From positions 1-64,000 of the forward strand of contig NZ_VWVU01000008.1 in the NCBI RefSeq assembly GCF_008638365.1: a DNA stretch of 64,000 bases. Direction: 5' to 3'. This document shows, piece after piece, positions 34,457 to 43,694 of this stretch (position 1 is its first letter; each line of letters starts with the position of its first letter). The notes beneath the pieces are model-generated. The model saw nothing but the letters and a program-made list of their open reading frames with translations. It did no database searches and was not told the DNA's origin. The translations under genes and the position numbers were made by a program. The stretch is from Nocardiopsis quinghaiensis. GTDB taxonomy: Bacteria; Actinomycetota; Actinomycetes; Streptosporangiales; Streptosporangiaceae.

Positions 34457-34479
34457 GTCCGTGCTGGCATCATGGCGCA

Positions 34480-36165
34480 ATGAGCTCTTCCCAGCCCGAC
34501 GCAGAGGCGATGACCCGGCGGTTCCGCGAGGTGGCCGAGCGCGTGCTCGACTCCCTGCTCGACGACGCCCCGGAGTGGGCGCTGGACCTGGGTGACCCCC
34601 GGGGCGCCGCCCGCCTGTCCGACCACTCCGCCGAGGCGGACGCACGCCGCGCCGCCGTGCTCACCGACGCCCTCGGCTCCCTGGACGAGATCGACGCCGA
34701 CCTGATCCCCGAGGGCGACCTGGTCGACCTGGAGGTACTGCGCGCCCGCGTCAGCGCCGACCTGTGGCACACCGCCGAACTGCGACCGCACACGTGGGAC
34801 CCGCTCCTGCACTCGCCCGGTGAGGCCCTCCACACCCTCCTGGAACGCGACACCCTTCCCCTCCCCGAACGCCTCTCGGCGCTCGCCGCGCGCTGCGCCG
34901 CGCTCCCCGACTACCTCGCCACCGCGCGTTCGCGCCTGTCCGAGGGGCCCGGGATGTCCCGTGTGCACGTGGAGACGGCCCTGGCGCAGGCCGACGGGGC
35001 CCGCGCCATGCTCGTCTCCGGCGTGCCCGCCCTGGCCGCCGGAGAGCCGTCCGCGGCCTCCGAGGTGGAACCGGCCCGCGAGGCCGCCCTGACCGCCGTG
35101 GAGGACTACACGGCGTGGCTGCGCGGCCAGCTGGCGGGCGCCACCGCCGATCCCCGCATGGGGGAGCGCGACTTCGCCGCCCAGCTGTGGTACACGCTCG
35201 ACTCCGAGCTGTCCCCCGAGGCGCTCCTGGTCCGCGCCGAGAGCGACCTGCTCGCCACCGAGGAGGCGATCGCCGAGGCCGCCGCCGAGTACCAGGGCGC
35301 ACCGCGCCGCCGGGGGCAGGTGGCCGAGGCGCTCTCCGCGCTCGCCGACGAGAACGCCACCGGCGCCGACACCGTCCGCCCCGTCTGCGCCGACGCGCTC
35401 ATGCACCTGAACGAGCGGGTGCGCGGACTCGACATGGTGACGGTCCACGACGACCCGGTGCGGATCGTTCCGATGCCCGAATCCCGCCGGGGAATCTCCG
35501 TGGCCTACTGCGAGCCCCCCGGTCCGCTCGACCCCCGGGCCAGGGAACAGCCGACCCTGGTCGCGGTGTCCCCGCCGCCGGCGGACTGGCCCGCCGAGCG
35601 GCGGGAGTCGTTCTTCCGCGAGTACAACGGGGGCATGCTGCGCAACCTCATGGCCCACGAGGCCGTGCCGGGCCACGCCCTGCAGCTGTCCCACGCGGCC
35701 CGCCACACCGGCGGCACCCGGGTGGGCAACGCACTGTGGAGCGGCACCTTCGTGGAGGGCTGGGCCGTCTACGCGGAGGAGGCGCTGGCCCGCCACGGCT
35801 GGTCGGGGAACCACCGCGAGGACCTCGCCCTGCGCCTGGTGCAGCTCAAGATGCGCCTGCGCATGATCCTCAACGCGATCCTGGACGTGCGCCTGCACAC
35901 CGGCGACCTCACCGAGTCCGAGGCGATCTCCCTGCTCACCCAGCGCGGCCACCAGGAGGAGGGCGAGGCCGTCGGCAAGTGGCGCAGGGCCCAGCTCACC
36001 AGTGCCCAGCTGTCCACCTACTACGTCGGCTACGCCGAGGTCAGCGACATCTCCCGCGACCTGGCGGCGGCGCGCCCCTCGCTCACCGAGCGCCAGCGGC
36101 ACGACGCGGTGCTCGCCCACGGCAGCCCGCCCCCGCGCCACCTGCGCACACTGCTGGGGCTGTGA
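34480..36165 (+). CDS. DUF885-family predicted metallohydrolase
   Basis: The 561-residue product belongs to the DUF885 family, widespread in actinobacteria and proteobacteria. The conserved block MAHEAVPGHALQLSHA (about residue 390) has an HExxxGH-like pattern and is followed by GTFVEGWAVYAEE, which together suggest a zinc peptidase-like site. YYVGYAEV and GSPPPRHLRTLLGL close the family. No signal peptide or membrane segment is seen, so it is cytoplasmic. ATG 34480 is at the expected start. It sits between the conservon and the lipid operon without clear links. Its substrate is unknown. Confidence 0.88.
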   Translation: MSSSQPDAEAMTRRFREVAERVLDSLLDDAPEWALDLGDPRGAARLSDHSAEADARRAAVLTDALGSLDEIDADLIPEGDLVDLEVLRARVSADLWHTAELRPHTWDPLLHSPGEALHTLLERDTLPLPERLSALAARCAALPDYLATARSRLSEGPGMSRVHVETALAQADGARAMLVSGVPALAAGEPSAASEVEPAREAALTAVEDYTAWLRGQLAGATADPRMGERDFAAQLWYTLDSELSPEALLVRAESDLLATEEAIAEAAAEYQGAPRRRGQVAEALSALADENATGADTVRPVCADALMHLNERVRGLDMVTVHDDPVRIVPMPESRRGISVAYCEPPGPLDPRAREQPTLVAVSPPPADWPAERRESFFREYNGGMLRNLMAHEAVPGHALQLSHAARHTGGTRVGNALWSGTFVEGWAVYAEEALARHGWSGNHREDLALRLVQLKMRLRMILNAILDVRLHTGDLTESEAISLLTQRGHQEEGEAVGKWRRAQLTSAQLSTYYVGYAEVSDISRDLAAARPSLTERQRHDAVLAHGSPPPRHLRTLLGL

Positions 36166-36304
36166 CCGGAGGACCGCAGCGGCCGCGGCCAGGCGGGCTC
36201 CCGGTCGAGCTGTGGGCGCACCGCCTTCGGCGCGCCCTCCCCTCCGCGCTTCTATGCTTGGTGACGCGAGAGAGTTACGGACAGGCGACGGAAACGGACG
36301 AGCC

Positions 36305-36880
36305 ATGAGCGGTGCCGACAACGAGCACGGAAACGGTCCTGAGGACCCTCCCGGTGCGGGGACCGGGAGCCCCGACGGCTGGGAGCGGCTGTGGACGCCG
36401 CACCGCATGGCCTACATCAAGGGGGAGAACAAGCCCACCGGTTCCCGGCCCGAGGACGGCTGCCCCTTCTGCCGGGCCCCCGGGCTGCCCGACCCCGAGG
36501 GCCTCGTGGTCGCCCGGGGCAAGTCGGCCTACGCGGTGCTCAACCTCTACCCCTACAACAGCGGCCACCTGCTGGTGTGCCCCTACCGCCACGCCGCGGA
36601 CTACACCTCCCTGGACGAGGACGAGACCGCCGAGGTGGCCGCGCTCACCCAGGCGGGTATCCGTGCGCTGAGCGACGCCTACGGCCCGCAGGGCTTCAAC
36701 GTCGGCATGAACCTCGGTACCGTGGCGGGTGCGGGGATCGCCGCGCACCTGCACCAGCACATCGTCCCCCGCTGGGGCGGCGACACCAACTTCATGCCCG
36801 TCGTCGGCCAGACCAAGGTCCTGCCCGAGATGCTGGAGCAGACCCGGGCCAAACTGGCCGAGTACTGGCCCAGGGACTGA
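36305..36880 (+). CDS. HIT-family nucleotide hydrolase or phosphorylase
   Basis: The 191-residue product has the histidine triad HLHQHIV and the flanking GAGIAAHLHQH and PRWGGDTNFMPVVGQTKVLP. ATG 36305 has GGACGAGCC upstream. In Mycobacterium tuberculosis the HIT gene at the start of the same pgsA-patA-pimA cluster (Rv2613c) is an Ap4A phosphorylase, and the sequence pattern fits that group. It is 123 bp before pgsA and probably in the same operon. Two early Cys (CPFC) fit a zinc site seen in this subgroup. Confidence 0.92.
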   Translation: MSGADNEHGNGPEDPPGAGTGSPDGWERLWTPHRMAYIKGENKPTGSRPEDGCPFCRAPGLPDPEGLVVARGKSAYAVLNLYPYNSGHLLVCPYRHAADYTSLDEDETAEVAALTQAGIRALSDAYGPQGFNVGMNLGTVAGAGIAAHLHQHIVPRWGGDTNFMPVVGQTKVLPEMLEQTRAKLAEYWPRD

Positions 36881-37003
36881 GGAGTCCGGGGCCGGAACCG
36901 GCGCCGCCTCCCACCCCACCCGGACGGCGTCCGGCGGCACGCCACCCCCACCGGTGCGGTTCCCACCTCCGCGACCGTTCCCGCCCTACGATCCCAAGAA
37001 GAC

Positions 37004-37645
37004 ATGCTGAGAATCCTTCGCCCCATCACCTCCCGGGTCACCGCTCCGCTCGGCCGGAGCATGGCCCGCATCGGCCTCACCCCGAACCTCGTCACGATCA
37101 TCGGCGCCACCGGCGTCGTCGTCAGCGCCCTGTACTTCTATCCGCGCGGCCAGCTGTACGCGGGCTCGGTGGTCATCACCGTCTTCGCCCTCTTCGACAT
37201 GCTCGACGGCGCCGTGGCCAGGGCCGGGAACAGCGCCAGCGCGTTCGGCGCCTTCCTCGACTCCACCCTGGACCGGGTGGCCGACGCCGCCATCCTGGCC
37301 GGACTCCTGTGGTGGTTCATCGGGGAGGGCGACGACCCCCTGCTCGCCGGGCTCACCCTCTTCTGCCTCATCACCGGATTCATGGTGTCCTACGTCAAGG
37401 CCCGGGCAGAGGGACTGGGGGTCAACTGCGACGTCGGCGTCGCCGAGCGCACCGAGCGCCTGGTGGTCATCCTGGTCGCCGTCGGACTCAGTGAGATGGG
37501 CGTGCCCTACATCCTCGCCGGGGGCCTGTGGCTGCTCGCCGTGATGAGCCTGACCACGGTCCTGCAGCGCCTGGTGGAGACCCGGGCCCGACTCAACGAC
37601 CCCGCCGACGCCGCCGAGGCCGGGGACGTCGGCGGCGAGGCCTGA
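37004..37645 (+). CDS. pgsA: CDP-alcohol phosphatidyltransferase (phosphatidylinositol-phosphate synthase)
   Basis: The enzyme joins CDP-diacylglycerol to inositol phosphate to make the anchor of PI and PIMs. The 213-residue product has five to six membrane helices. It carries the full family signature in FDMLDGAVARAGN and GAFLDSTLDRVAD (D-x2-DG-x2-AR-x8-G-x3-D-x3-D). ATG 37004 gives the expected N-terminal amphipathic start. patA follows 29 bp later and pimA overlaps patA, so this is the first committed gene of a PIM operon. This matches the Mycobacterium and Streptomyces order. Confidence 0.94.
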   Translation: MLRILRPITSRVTAPLGRSMARIGLTPNLVTIIGATGVVVSALYFYPRGQLYAGSVVITVFALFDMLDGAVARAGNSASAFGAFLDSTLDRVADAAILAGLLWWFIGEGDDPLLAGLTLFCLITGFMVSYVKARAEGLGVNCDVGVAERTERLVVILVAVGLSEMGVPYILAGGLWLLAVMSLTTVLQRLVETRARLNDPADAAEAGDVGGEA

Positions 37646-37674
37646 CAGCGACAGGGAGGACGGGGGAGACGAAC

Positions 37675-38661
37675 GTGGACGAGCGCATGGCCGACCTGGC
37701 CTACTCCGCGGGCTGGGCGATGGTCCGCCACGCGCCGGAGAGCGCGGGAAGGGCGGTGTTCCAACGCCTGGCCGACCGCTCCTGGCGCGCCCGCGACGCC
37801 GGGACCCGCGGTCTGGAGCGCAACCTGCGGCGCCTGCTCGGCCCGGGCGCCACCGACGCCCGGACGCGTGCGCTGTCGCGCGCGGGTATGCGTTCCTATA
37901 TGCGCTACTACTACGAGATGTTCCGCCTCCCCGCGATGGGCGAGGAGTACATCCTCGACCGCACCCGCGCCACCGGGATCGACGTGCTGGAGAAGCACAT
38001 CCGGTCCGGCCGCGGCGTGGTCGCCGCCCTGCCGCACATGGGCAACTGGGACCACGCCGGTGCCTGGATCACCCTCAACGGCATCCCCCTGACCACCGTC
38101 GCCCAGAGGCTGCGCCCCGAGAGCCTGTTCCAGCGCTTCACCGCCTACCGGGAGTCCCTGGGCATGGAGGTGCTGCCGTTGACCGGGGGCGGCTCCAGCA
38201 CCGTGGGCACCCTGGCCCGGCGGCTGCGCGGCGGAGGACTGGTGTGCCTGCTCGCCGACCGCGACGTCAACGGCGGCGGCCTGGAGGTGGAGTTCTTCGG
38301 GGAGAGCGCGCGCGTGCCCTCCGGACCCGCCGCCCTGGCCCTGAACACCGGCGCCGCCCTGATGCCGGTCTCGCTCTGGTACGACGGTCCGTACTGGAAC
38401 ATCCGCGTACACGAGGAGATCCCCGTCGCCGGAGGGGGCACCCGCTCCGAGCGCGTCCAGGCCACCACCCAGGAGCTGGTCCGCGTCTTCGAGGGGGCGA
38501 TCGCCGAACACCCCGAGGACTGGCACATGCTCCAGCCGGTGTTCAGCTCCGACCACGAACGCGACCGAGCCTCCCGCGGGCGGGCCGGGGCGACCGCGGC
38601 ACCCGGGGCCGCGGAGCGCGGCGGTGCGGGGACCCCCGCACGGAACGAACGGAACGGGTGA
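37675..38661 (+). CDS. patA: Phosphatidylinositol mannoside acyltransferase
   Basis: The enzyme acylates the 6-position of the mannose in PIM1/PIM2. The 328-residue product is of the LPLAT/HtrB-like fold, with the catalytic HxxxxD motif HMGNWDHAG (about residue 121) and LLADRDVNGGGLEV. GTG 37675 follows GGGGGAG. The stop overlaps the pimA start by GTGA, so the two are coupled. The protein should sit at the cytoplasmic face of the membrane. Confidence 0.94.
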   Translation: MDERMADLAYSAGWAMVRHAPESAGRAVFQRLADRSWRARDAGTRGLERNLRRLLGPGATDARTRALSRAGMRSYMRYYYEMFRLPAMGEEYILDRTRATGIDVLEKHIRSGRGVVAALPHMGNWDHAGAWITLNGIPLTTVAQRLRPESLFQRFTAYRESLGMEVLPLTGGGSSTVGTLARRLRGGGLVCLLADRDVNGGGLEVEFFGESARVPSGPAALALNTGAALMPVSLWYDGPYWNIRVHEEIPVAGGGTRSERVQATTQELVRVFEGAIAEHPEDWHMLQPVFSSDHERDRASRGRAGATAAPGAAERGGAGTPARNERNG

Positions 38662-39863
38662 CCGTGGTCATGCGTGTCGGTCTGGTCTGCCCCTACGCCT
38701 GGGACGTCCCCGGCGGGGTACAGCAGCACGTCGGAGACCTCGCCGAGGCACTCATCGGCATGGGCCACGAGGTGTCGGTCCTGGCGCCGGTGGGCGACGC
38801 CCAGGGGGGCCGCCTGCCCGAATACCTGGTTCCCGCCGGGAAGCCGGTCCCCGTGCCCTACAACGGTTCGGTGGCCCGGCTCAGCTTCGGACCCCGGATC
38901 GCCTCGCGGGTGCGTCGGTGGATCGCCGAGGGCGGCTTTGACGTCCTGCACATCCACGAGCCCTCCTCGCCGAGCGTCTCGCTGCTGGCGTGCTGGGCGG
39001 CCGACGGGCCGCTGGTGGCCACCTTCCACACCTCCAACCCGCGCTCGCGGGCGATGGCGGTCAGCTCCCCGGCGCTGCGCTCGGCGATGGAGAAGATCAA
39101 CGGGCGCATCGCGGTGTCCGAGGCGGCCCGGCGCACCCTGGTCGAGCACCTCGGCGGGGACGCCGTACTCATCCCCAACGGGGTGGCGGTGCGCAGGTTC
39201 GCCCGGGCCGAGCCGCTGCCCGGATGGCCGGGCGAGGGCGGTTCGATCGGCTTCCTGGGCCGCCTGGACGAACCCCGCAAGGGCCTGGGCGTCCTGCTGG
39301 AGGCCTTCACGCTGATGGCGCCCGCACGCCCGTCCCTGCGCCTGTTGGTGGCCGGCCCCGGAGATCCCTCGACGGCCATGGCCGTCGTCCCCGAGCACCT
39401 GCGCGAACGCGTCGTGCTCCTGGGCCGCCTGGACGACGCCGACAAGGTGCGCGCCTACCATTCCGCCGACGTGTTCTGCGCGCCCAACCTGGGCGGGGAG
39501 AGCTTCGGCATCGTCCTGACCGAGGCGATGGCGGCCGGCGCGTCCATCGTGGCCAGCGACATCCCGGCCTTCTCCGCGGTCCTGGACGGCGGTGCCGCCG
39601 GGGAGCTGTTCACCGTGGGCGACCCCGTCCACATGGCCGAACGCGCCGGGGCACTGCTGGACGCTCCCGAGCGGCGCGCCGAGCTGTCCGTGGCCGCGCG
39701 CCGGGCGGTACACGCCTACGACTGGGACACGGTCGCCGCCGACGTCGCCCACGTGTACCAGACCGTCCTGATGTGGGACGGGGCCGGACACGGCCGCCCC
39801 GAGGGGGTGCGCCTGGACACCGGTCCCCGCGCCACCGCACTGCTGCACCGGGGGACACCGTGA
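38658..39863 (+). CDS. pimA: Phosphatidylinositol alpha-mannosyltransferase
   Basis: This GT4 enzyme adds the first mannose from GDP-mannose to PI. The 401-residue product has CPYAWDVPGGVQQHVGDLAE at the start, HIHEPSSPS, TFHTSNPRS and the donor-site motif GESFGIVLTEAMAAGA. GTG 38658 overlaps the patA stop; an ATG at 38670 is also in frame. The last 30 residues extend beyond the usual end and are not conserved-looking. Gene order HIT-pgsA-patA-pimA is the classical PIM locus. Confidence 0.95.
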   Translation: MTVVMRVGLVCPYAWDVPGGVQQHVGDLAEALIGMGHEVSVLAPVGDAQGGRLPEYLVPAGKPVPVPYNGSVARLSFGPRIASRVRRWIAEGGFDVLHIHEPSSPSVSLLACWAADGPLVATFHTSNPRSRAMAVSSPALRSAMEKINGRIAVSEAARRTLVEHLGGDAVLIPNGVAVRRFARAEPLPGWPGEGGSIGFLGRLDEPRKGLGVLLEAFTLMAPARPSLRLLVAGPGDPSTAMAVVPEHLRERVVLLGRLDDADKVRAYHSADVFCAPNLGGESFGIVLTEAMAAGASIVASDIPAFSAVLDGGAAGELFTVGDPVHMAERAGALLDAPERRAELSVAARRAVHAYDWDTVAADVAHVYQTVLMWDGAGHGRPEGVRLDTGPRATALLHRGTP

Positions 39864-39951
39864 CCACCACCGCCCACCTGCCCGGACGCGTGCGCGTCCC
39901 GCCCGAGCGGGGTGAACGGCCCTGATCGAGGACGTCCTCTTCGCCATCGCG

Positions 39952-40476
39952 GTGGTCGGGACCCTCCTGGCGCTGGCGCTGTTCGGGTTCTACCTGTCGT
40001 GGCGGGTGACCCGCCTGCACCGCCTGCACCACCGGGTCGACACCGCCCGCGCCGGTCTGGAGGCCGCCCTGCTCCGGCGCCGCACCGCCGCGCTCGACCT
40101 GGCCGCCGCCGGCACCGGTGCGTTCGACGAGCTGTCCGAGGCGGCCGAGGCCGCGCACGAGGCGGGGGAGGGCCAGCGCGACCTGGCCGAGAGCACGCTC
40201 TCCCGAGCGCTGCGCACCTCCCTGGAATCCCACGGCGCCACCGAGCGTTGGGAGTTGCTGCGGCCTCAGCTGGCGGAGGTGGAGGCGGCGGCCAAGGGCG
40301 TCCACATGGCCCGCACGTTCTACAACGGTGCCGTCTCCGACACACACCGCGCCCGCCGCTCCAGACTCGTGCGGGCGTTCCGGTTGGCGGGCACGGCGCC
40401 GCTGCCGGACTTCTTCGAGATCGACGACCAGCCGCCGCGCATACCGGTCCTGCCCGTCGGGCCCGACATCCCGTAG
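39952..40476 (+). CDS. Small membrane-anchored helical protein (LemA-like layout), unknown function
   Basis: The product has one N-terminal membrane helix (TLLALALFGFYLSWRV), then a helical cytoplasmic or periplasmic domain rich in Ala, Leu, Arg and Glu to about residue 150. A short Pro-rich end (FFEIDDQPPRIPVLPVG) follows. It is a LemA-like layout, and homologues follow pimA in Streptomyces. GTG 39952 is the first standard start. The reading frame extends upstream to CTG 39922, which would restore a fuller hydrophobic N-terminus (LIEDVLFAIAVV). Function is unknown. Confidence 0.7.
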   Translation: MVGTLLALALFGFYLSWRVTRLHRLHHRVDTARAGLEAALLRRRTAALDLAAAGTGAFDELSEAAEAAHEAGEGQRDLAESTLSRALRTSLESHGATERWELLRPQLAEVEAAAKGVHMARTFYNGAVSDTHRARRSRLVRAFRLAGTAPLPDFFEIDDQPPRIPVLPVGPDIP

Positions 40477-40716
40477 GGGGAGGGCCCCGCAAACACCCAT
40501 CTGGCCCAAACCTCCGAAAGGGGGTGGAAGTAGGATGGGAGGCTGGTCGACCAGGGTGCGCGGCGCCGACGGTGTCCGCGTACCGCCGCGTGAGGCCGCC
40601 GACTCCGCTGCCCGCGACCGCGGCGCCGCCCGCAGGGCCCGGCACGGCCGGGAGGAAGCGGCGCCGTCCGGGAACCGCAGCCCTTCAGCAGAACAACACA
40701 ACGGGAGTCCACAACC

Positions 40717-41628
40717 GTGGCCAACAACGCATCGAACACCTCCGACAACGCCGTCGGTACCGAGCGTGTCAAGCGCGGCATGGCCGAGCAGCTCAAGAAC
40801 GGCGTCATCATGGACGTCGTCACGCCCGAGCAGGCCAAGATCGCCGAGGACGCCGGTGCCGTCGCGGTCATGGCCCTGGAGCGCGTCCCGGCCGACATCC
40901 GCAAGGACGGCGGCGTCGCCCGCATGTCCGACCCCGACATGATCGACGGCATCGTCGGGGCCGTGTCCATCCCCGTCATGGCCAAGGTCCGCATCGGCCA
41001 CTTCGTCGAGGCACAGGTCCTGGAGTCGCTCGGCGTCGACTTCATCGACGAGTCCGAGGTCCTCACACCCGCCGACGAGGCCTACCACATCGACAAGTGG
41101 GCGTTCACCGTCCCCTTCGTGTGCGGTGCGACGAACCTGGGCGAGGCGCTGCGCCGCATCGCCGAGGGCGCGGCCATGATCCGCTCCAAGGGTGAGGCCG
41201 GGACCGGGAACGTCGTCGAGGCCACACGCCACATGCGGTCCATCCGCTCCGAGATCAAGCGCCTGGGCACGCTGGACGAGGCCGAGCTGTTCGGCGCCGC
41301 CAAGGAGCTGCGCGCCCCGTTCGAGGTCGTCAAGGAGGTCGCGACACTGGGCAAGCTCCCGGTCCCGCTGTTCTCCGCGGGAGGCGTGGCCACCCCGGCC
41401 GACGCCGCGCTCATGCGCCAGCTCGGCGCCGAGAGCGTGTTCGTGGGCTCGGGCATCTTCAAGTCCGGCGACCCGGCCGGGCGCGCCGACGCCATCGTGC
41501 AGGCCACCCTGCACTACGAGGACCCCGCCGTGATCGCGCGCGTGTCCCGCGGGCTGGGCGACGCCATGGTCGGCATCAACCTGGACGACCTGTCCGACGC
41601 CCAGCGCTACGCCGGTCGCGGCTGGTAG
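40717..41628 (+). CDS. pdxS: Pyridoxal 5'-phosphate synthase, PdxS subunit
   Basis: PdxS condenses ribose 5-phosphate, glyceraldehyde 3-phosphate and ammonia into PLP. The 303-residue product has the catalytic-lysine segment [13 protein letters not shown], the second lysine region in [10 protein letters not shown], and [19 protein letters not shown], all highly conserved. GTG 40717 follows GGGAG. pdxT starts 136 bp downstream. The leader of about 240 bp before the gene shows no RNA motif I know. Confidence 0.97.
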   Translation: MANNASNTSDNAVGTERVKRGMAEQLKNGVIMDVVTPEQAKIAEDAGAVAVMALERVPADIRKDGGVARMSDPDMIDGIVGAVSIPVMAKVRIGHFVEAQVLESLGVDFIDESEVLTPADEAYHIDKWAFTVPFVCGATNLGEALRRIAEGAAMIRSKGEAGTGNVVEATRHMRSIRSEIKRLGTLDEAELFGAAKELRAPFEVVKEVATLGKLPVPLFSAGGVATPADAALMRQLGAESVFVGSGIFKSGDPAGRADAIVQATLHYEDPAVIARVSRGLGDAMVGINLDDLSDAQRYAGRGW

Positions 41629-41764
41629 CCGACACCCTCGGCGCGCCCGCGCGCACCGGGACGGCGCGTCCGCCGGCGCCGACCGGCGGACGCTCTCGGG
41701 GGCGGGGCCGCGCGGGTCCCGCCCCCGCCCAGCCAGTACGCGAGCCAAACGAGTGAGGCCGTTC

Positions 41765-42373
41765 TTGACCGCAAGACCCACCATCGGTGTCCTCGCCCTG
41801 CAGGGTGACGTCGCCGAGCATCTGCGCGTCCTCGACGCCCTGGACGCGCACACCGTCAAGGTGCTCTCCCCCGACCAGCTCGACACCCTGGACGGACTGG
41901 TCGTCCCCGGCGGGGAGTCCACCACCATGTCCAAGCTGGCCGTCCGGTACGGCCTGCTGGAGCCGCTGCGCAAGCGGATCGCGGCGGGGATGCCCGCCTA
42001 CGGCACGTGCGCCGGGATGATCATGCTCGCCGACCGGCTCCTGGGCGGGACCGCCGACCAGCAGACCGTCGGCGGGATCGACATGTCGGTGCGCCGCAAC
42101 GCGTTCGGGCGCCAGACCGAGTCGTTCGAGGCTGCCGTGCGCATCGACGGCCTGGAGGGCGACCCCTTCGACGCGGTGTTCATCCGCGCCCCCTGGGTGG
42201 AGTCGGTGGGGCCCGGGGTCACCGTGCTCGGCGAAGTCCCCGGCCCGGACGAGGCCGGTAGGATCGTCGCCGTACGGCAGGGCGGCCTGATGGCCACGTC
42301 CTTCCATCCCGAACTGACCGGCGACACGCGCATCCACCGCCTCTTCGTCGACGTTGTGAAAGGACATTCATGA
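41765..42373 (+). CDS. pdxT: Pyridoxal 5'-phosphate synthase, PdxT glutaminase subunit
   Basis: PdxT hydrolyses glutamine and channels ammonia to PdxS. The 202-residue product has the triad residues Cys in GTCAGMI, His and Glu in FHPELTGD, and [10 protein letters not shown]. The TTG at 41765 is chosen because GAGTGAGG lies 6 nt upstream and the protein then starts [15 protein letters not shown], as in homologues; GTG 41753 is in frame. The stop overlaps the yebC ATG. Confidence 0.96.
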   Translation: MTARPTIGVLALQGDVAEHLRVLDALDAHTVKVLSPDQLDTLDGLVVPGGESTTMSKLAVRYGLLEPLRKRIAAGMPAYGTCAGMIMLADRLLGGTADQQTVGGIDMSVRRNAFGRQTESFEAAVRIDGLEGDPFDAVFIRAPWVESVGPGVTVLGEVPGPDEAGRIVAVRQGGLMATSFHPELTGDTRIHRLFVDVVKGHS

Positions 42374-43119
42374 GCGGCCACTCGAAGTGGGCCACCACGA
42401 AGCACAAGAAAGCCGTCATCGATGCCAAGCGCGGCAAGCTCTTCGCCAAGCTGATCAAGAACATCGAGGTGGCAGCGCGTACCGGTGGTGGGGATCCCGA
42501 AGGCAACCCGACGCTCTACGACGCCATCCAGAAGGCGCGCAAGAACTCGGTTCCCGCCGACAACATCGAGCGCGCCCGCAAGCGCGGCTCCGGTGAGGAG
42601 GCCGGCGGAGCCGAGTGGCAGACCATCATGTACGAGGGCTACGCTCCCGGCGGCGTGGCCCTGCTGGTGGAGTGCCTGACCGACAACCGCAACCGCGCCG
42701 CCTCCGAGGTGCGGGTGGCCGTGACCCGCAACGGCGGAAACATGGCCGACGCCGGCTCGGTGTCCTACCTGTTCAACCGCAAGGGCGTCGTGATCGTGCC
42801 CAAGGAGGGCATCACCGAGGACGACGTGACCCTGGCGGTGCTGGAGGCCGGCGCCGAGGACGTCGAGGACCTGGGCGAGTCCTTCGAGATCGTGTGCGAG
42901 GCCACCGACCTGGTGCAGGTGCGCACCGCGCTCCAGGAGGCGGGGATCGAGTACGACTCCGCCGAGTCCAGCTTCCTGCCGACCATGGAGATCCCGGTCG
43001 ACGCCGACGCCGCCAAGAAGGTCCTGCGGGTGGTGGACGTGCTGGAGGACTCCGACGACGTGCAGAACGTCTACACCAACGCCGACATCCCCGACGAGGT
43101 TATGGCCGAGATCGGCTGA
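42370..43119 (+). CDS. yebC: YebC/PmpR-family protein
   Basis: The 249-residue product is a full YebC-family protein, with the start [15 protein letters not shown] and the middle [22 protein letters not shown]. Family members act as transcriptional regulators or, as shown for some, in ribosome function on difficult peptides. ATG 42370 overlaps the pdxT stop by ATGA. In Streptomyces ruvC follows directly. Here a four-gene minus-strand operon lies between yebC and ruvC. A shared hairpin at 43132-43175 ends this transcript. Confidence 0.97.
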   Translation: MSGHSKWATTKHKKAVIDAKRGKLFAKLIKNIEVAARTGGGDPEGNPTLYDAIQKARKNSVPADNIERARKRGSGEEAGGAEWQTIMYEGYAPGGVALLVECLTDNRNRAASEVRVAVTRNGGNMADAGSVSYLFNRKGVVIVPKEGITEDDVTLAVLEAGAEDVEDLGESFEIVCEATDLVQVRTALQEAGIEYDSAESSFLPTMEIPVDADAAKKVLRVVDVLEDSDDVQNVYTNADIPDEVMAEIG

Positions 43120-43131
43120 TCCCCGTATCCG

Positions 43132-43175
43132 ACGCCTGTGGCCGCGCCCCCTTCCGGGGCCGCGGCCACAGGCGT
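43132..43175. terminator. Bidirectional terminator hairpin between yebC and the PPOX gene
   Basis: ACGCCTGTGGCCGCG and its complement form a 15-bp perfect stem around a 14-nt loop. It lies 12 bp after yebC and about 40 bp after the convergent PPOX gene, so it can stop both. Confidence 0.8.
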
Positions 43176-43216
43176 TCGCGGCGGGGAGGCCGCCCGCACG
43201 TCGGTCCGGGCGGCGG

Positions 43217-43642
43217 TCAGTCGGTCATGTCGAAGGCGGCGATCACCTTGGTCGGGCGTACCCGCACCACGAGCTCGCCGGGAATGCCGTTGCGCCGACC
43301 GAACTCCTCGGCCTGCTCCGGGCCCACGTAGCGGCGGGCGATCGCGGTCGCGGTGCGCACCAGCTCGTCGGTGTCCTCGGAGACGCGGGCCTCGCCCTGC
43401 ACCTGGACGAAGGCGTAGGGAGGCTCGGGCAGGTCGGCGGTGAGCGCCACGCGCGGGTCGCGGGCGATCGAGCGGCCCTTCGCGGTCTCCTTGCCGGTGT
43501 TGAGGACGATCTCGTCGTCCTCGACGGTGAACCACACCGGCGCCGCCAGCGGCCGCCCGTCCGAGGCGGTGTAGGCGAGCATGCCGGTGCGGGTGCCCTG
43601 GAGCAGGAAGTCGCGGACCCGGGGATCGGAGATGGAAGCCAC
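43217..43642 (-). CDS. PPOX-class flavin/F420-dependent oxidoreductase-like protein
   Basis: The 141-residue product has the split-barrel fold of pyridoxamine 5'-phosphate oxidase-like proteins, with RTGMLAYTASDGRPLAAPVW and VLNTGKETAKGRSIARDPRV. This segment pattern is common in actinobacterial F420-dependent PPOX proteins. ATG 43642 is near the family start. It is 52 bp downstream of the PurA-like gene and could be the last gene of that operon. Its substrate and cofactor (FMN or F420) cannot be told from the sequence. Confidence 0.85.
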   Translation of the reverse strand: MASISDPRVRDFLLQGTRTGMLAYTASDGRPLAAPVWFTVEDDEIVLNTGKETAKGRSIARDPRVALTADLPEPPYAFVQVQGEARVSEDTDELVRTATAIARRYVGPEQAEEFGRRNGIPGELVVRVRPTKVIAAFDMTD

Positions 43643-43694
43643 AGGTTCACGTTAGTGCGAGGCGGAGGCTTCCTCCAGCGGGACACGGCGGTCC

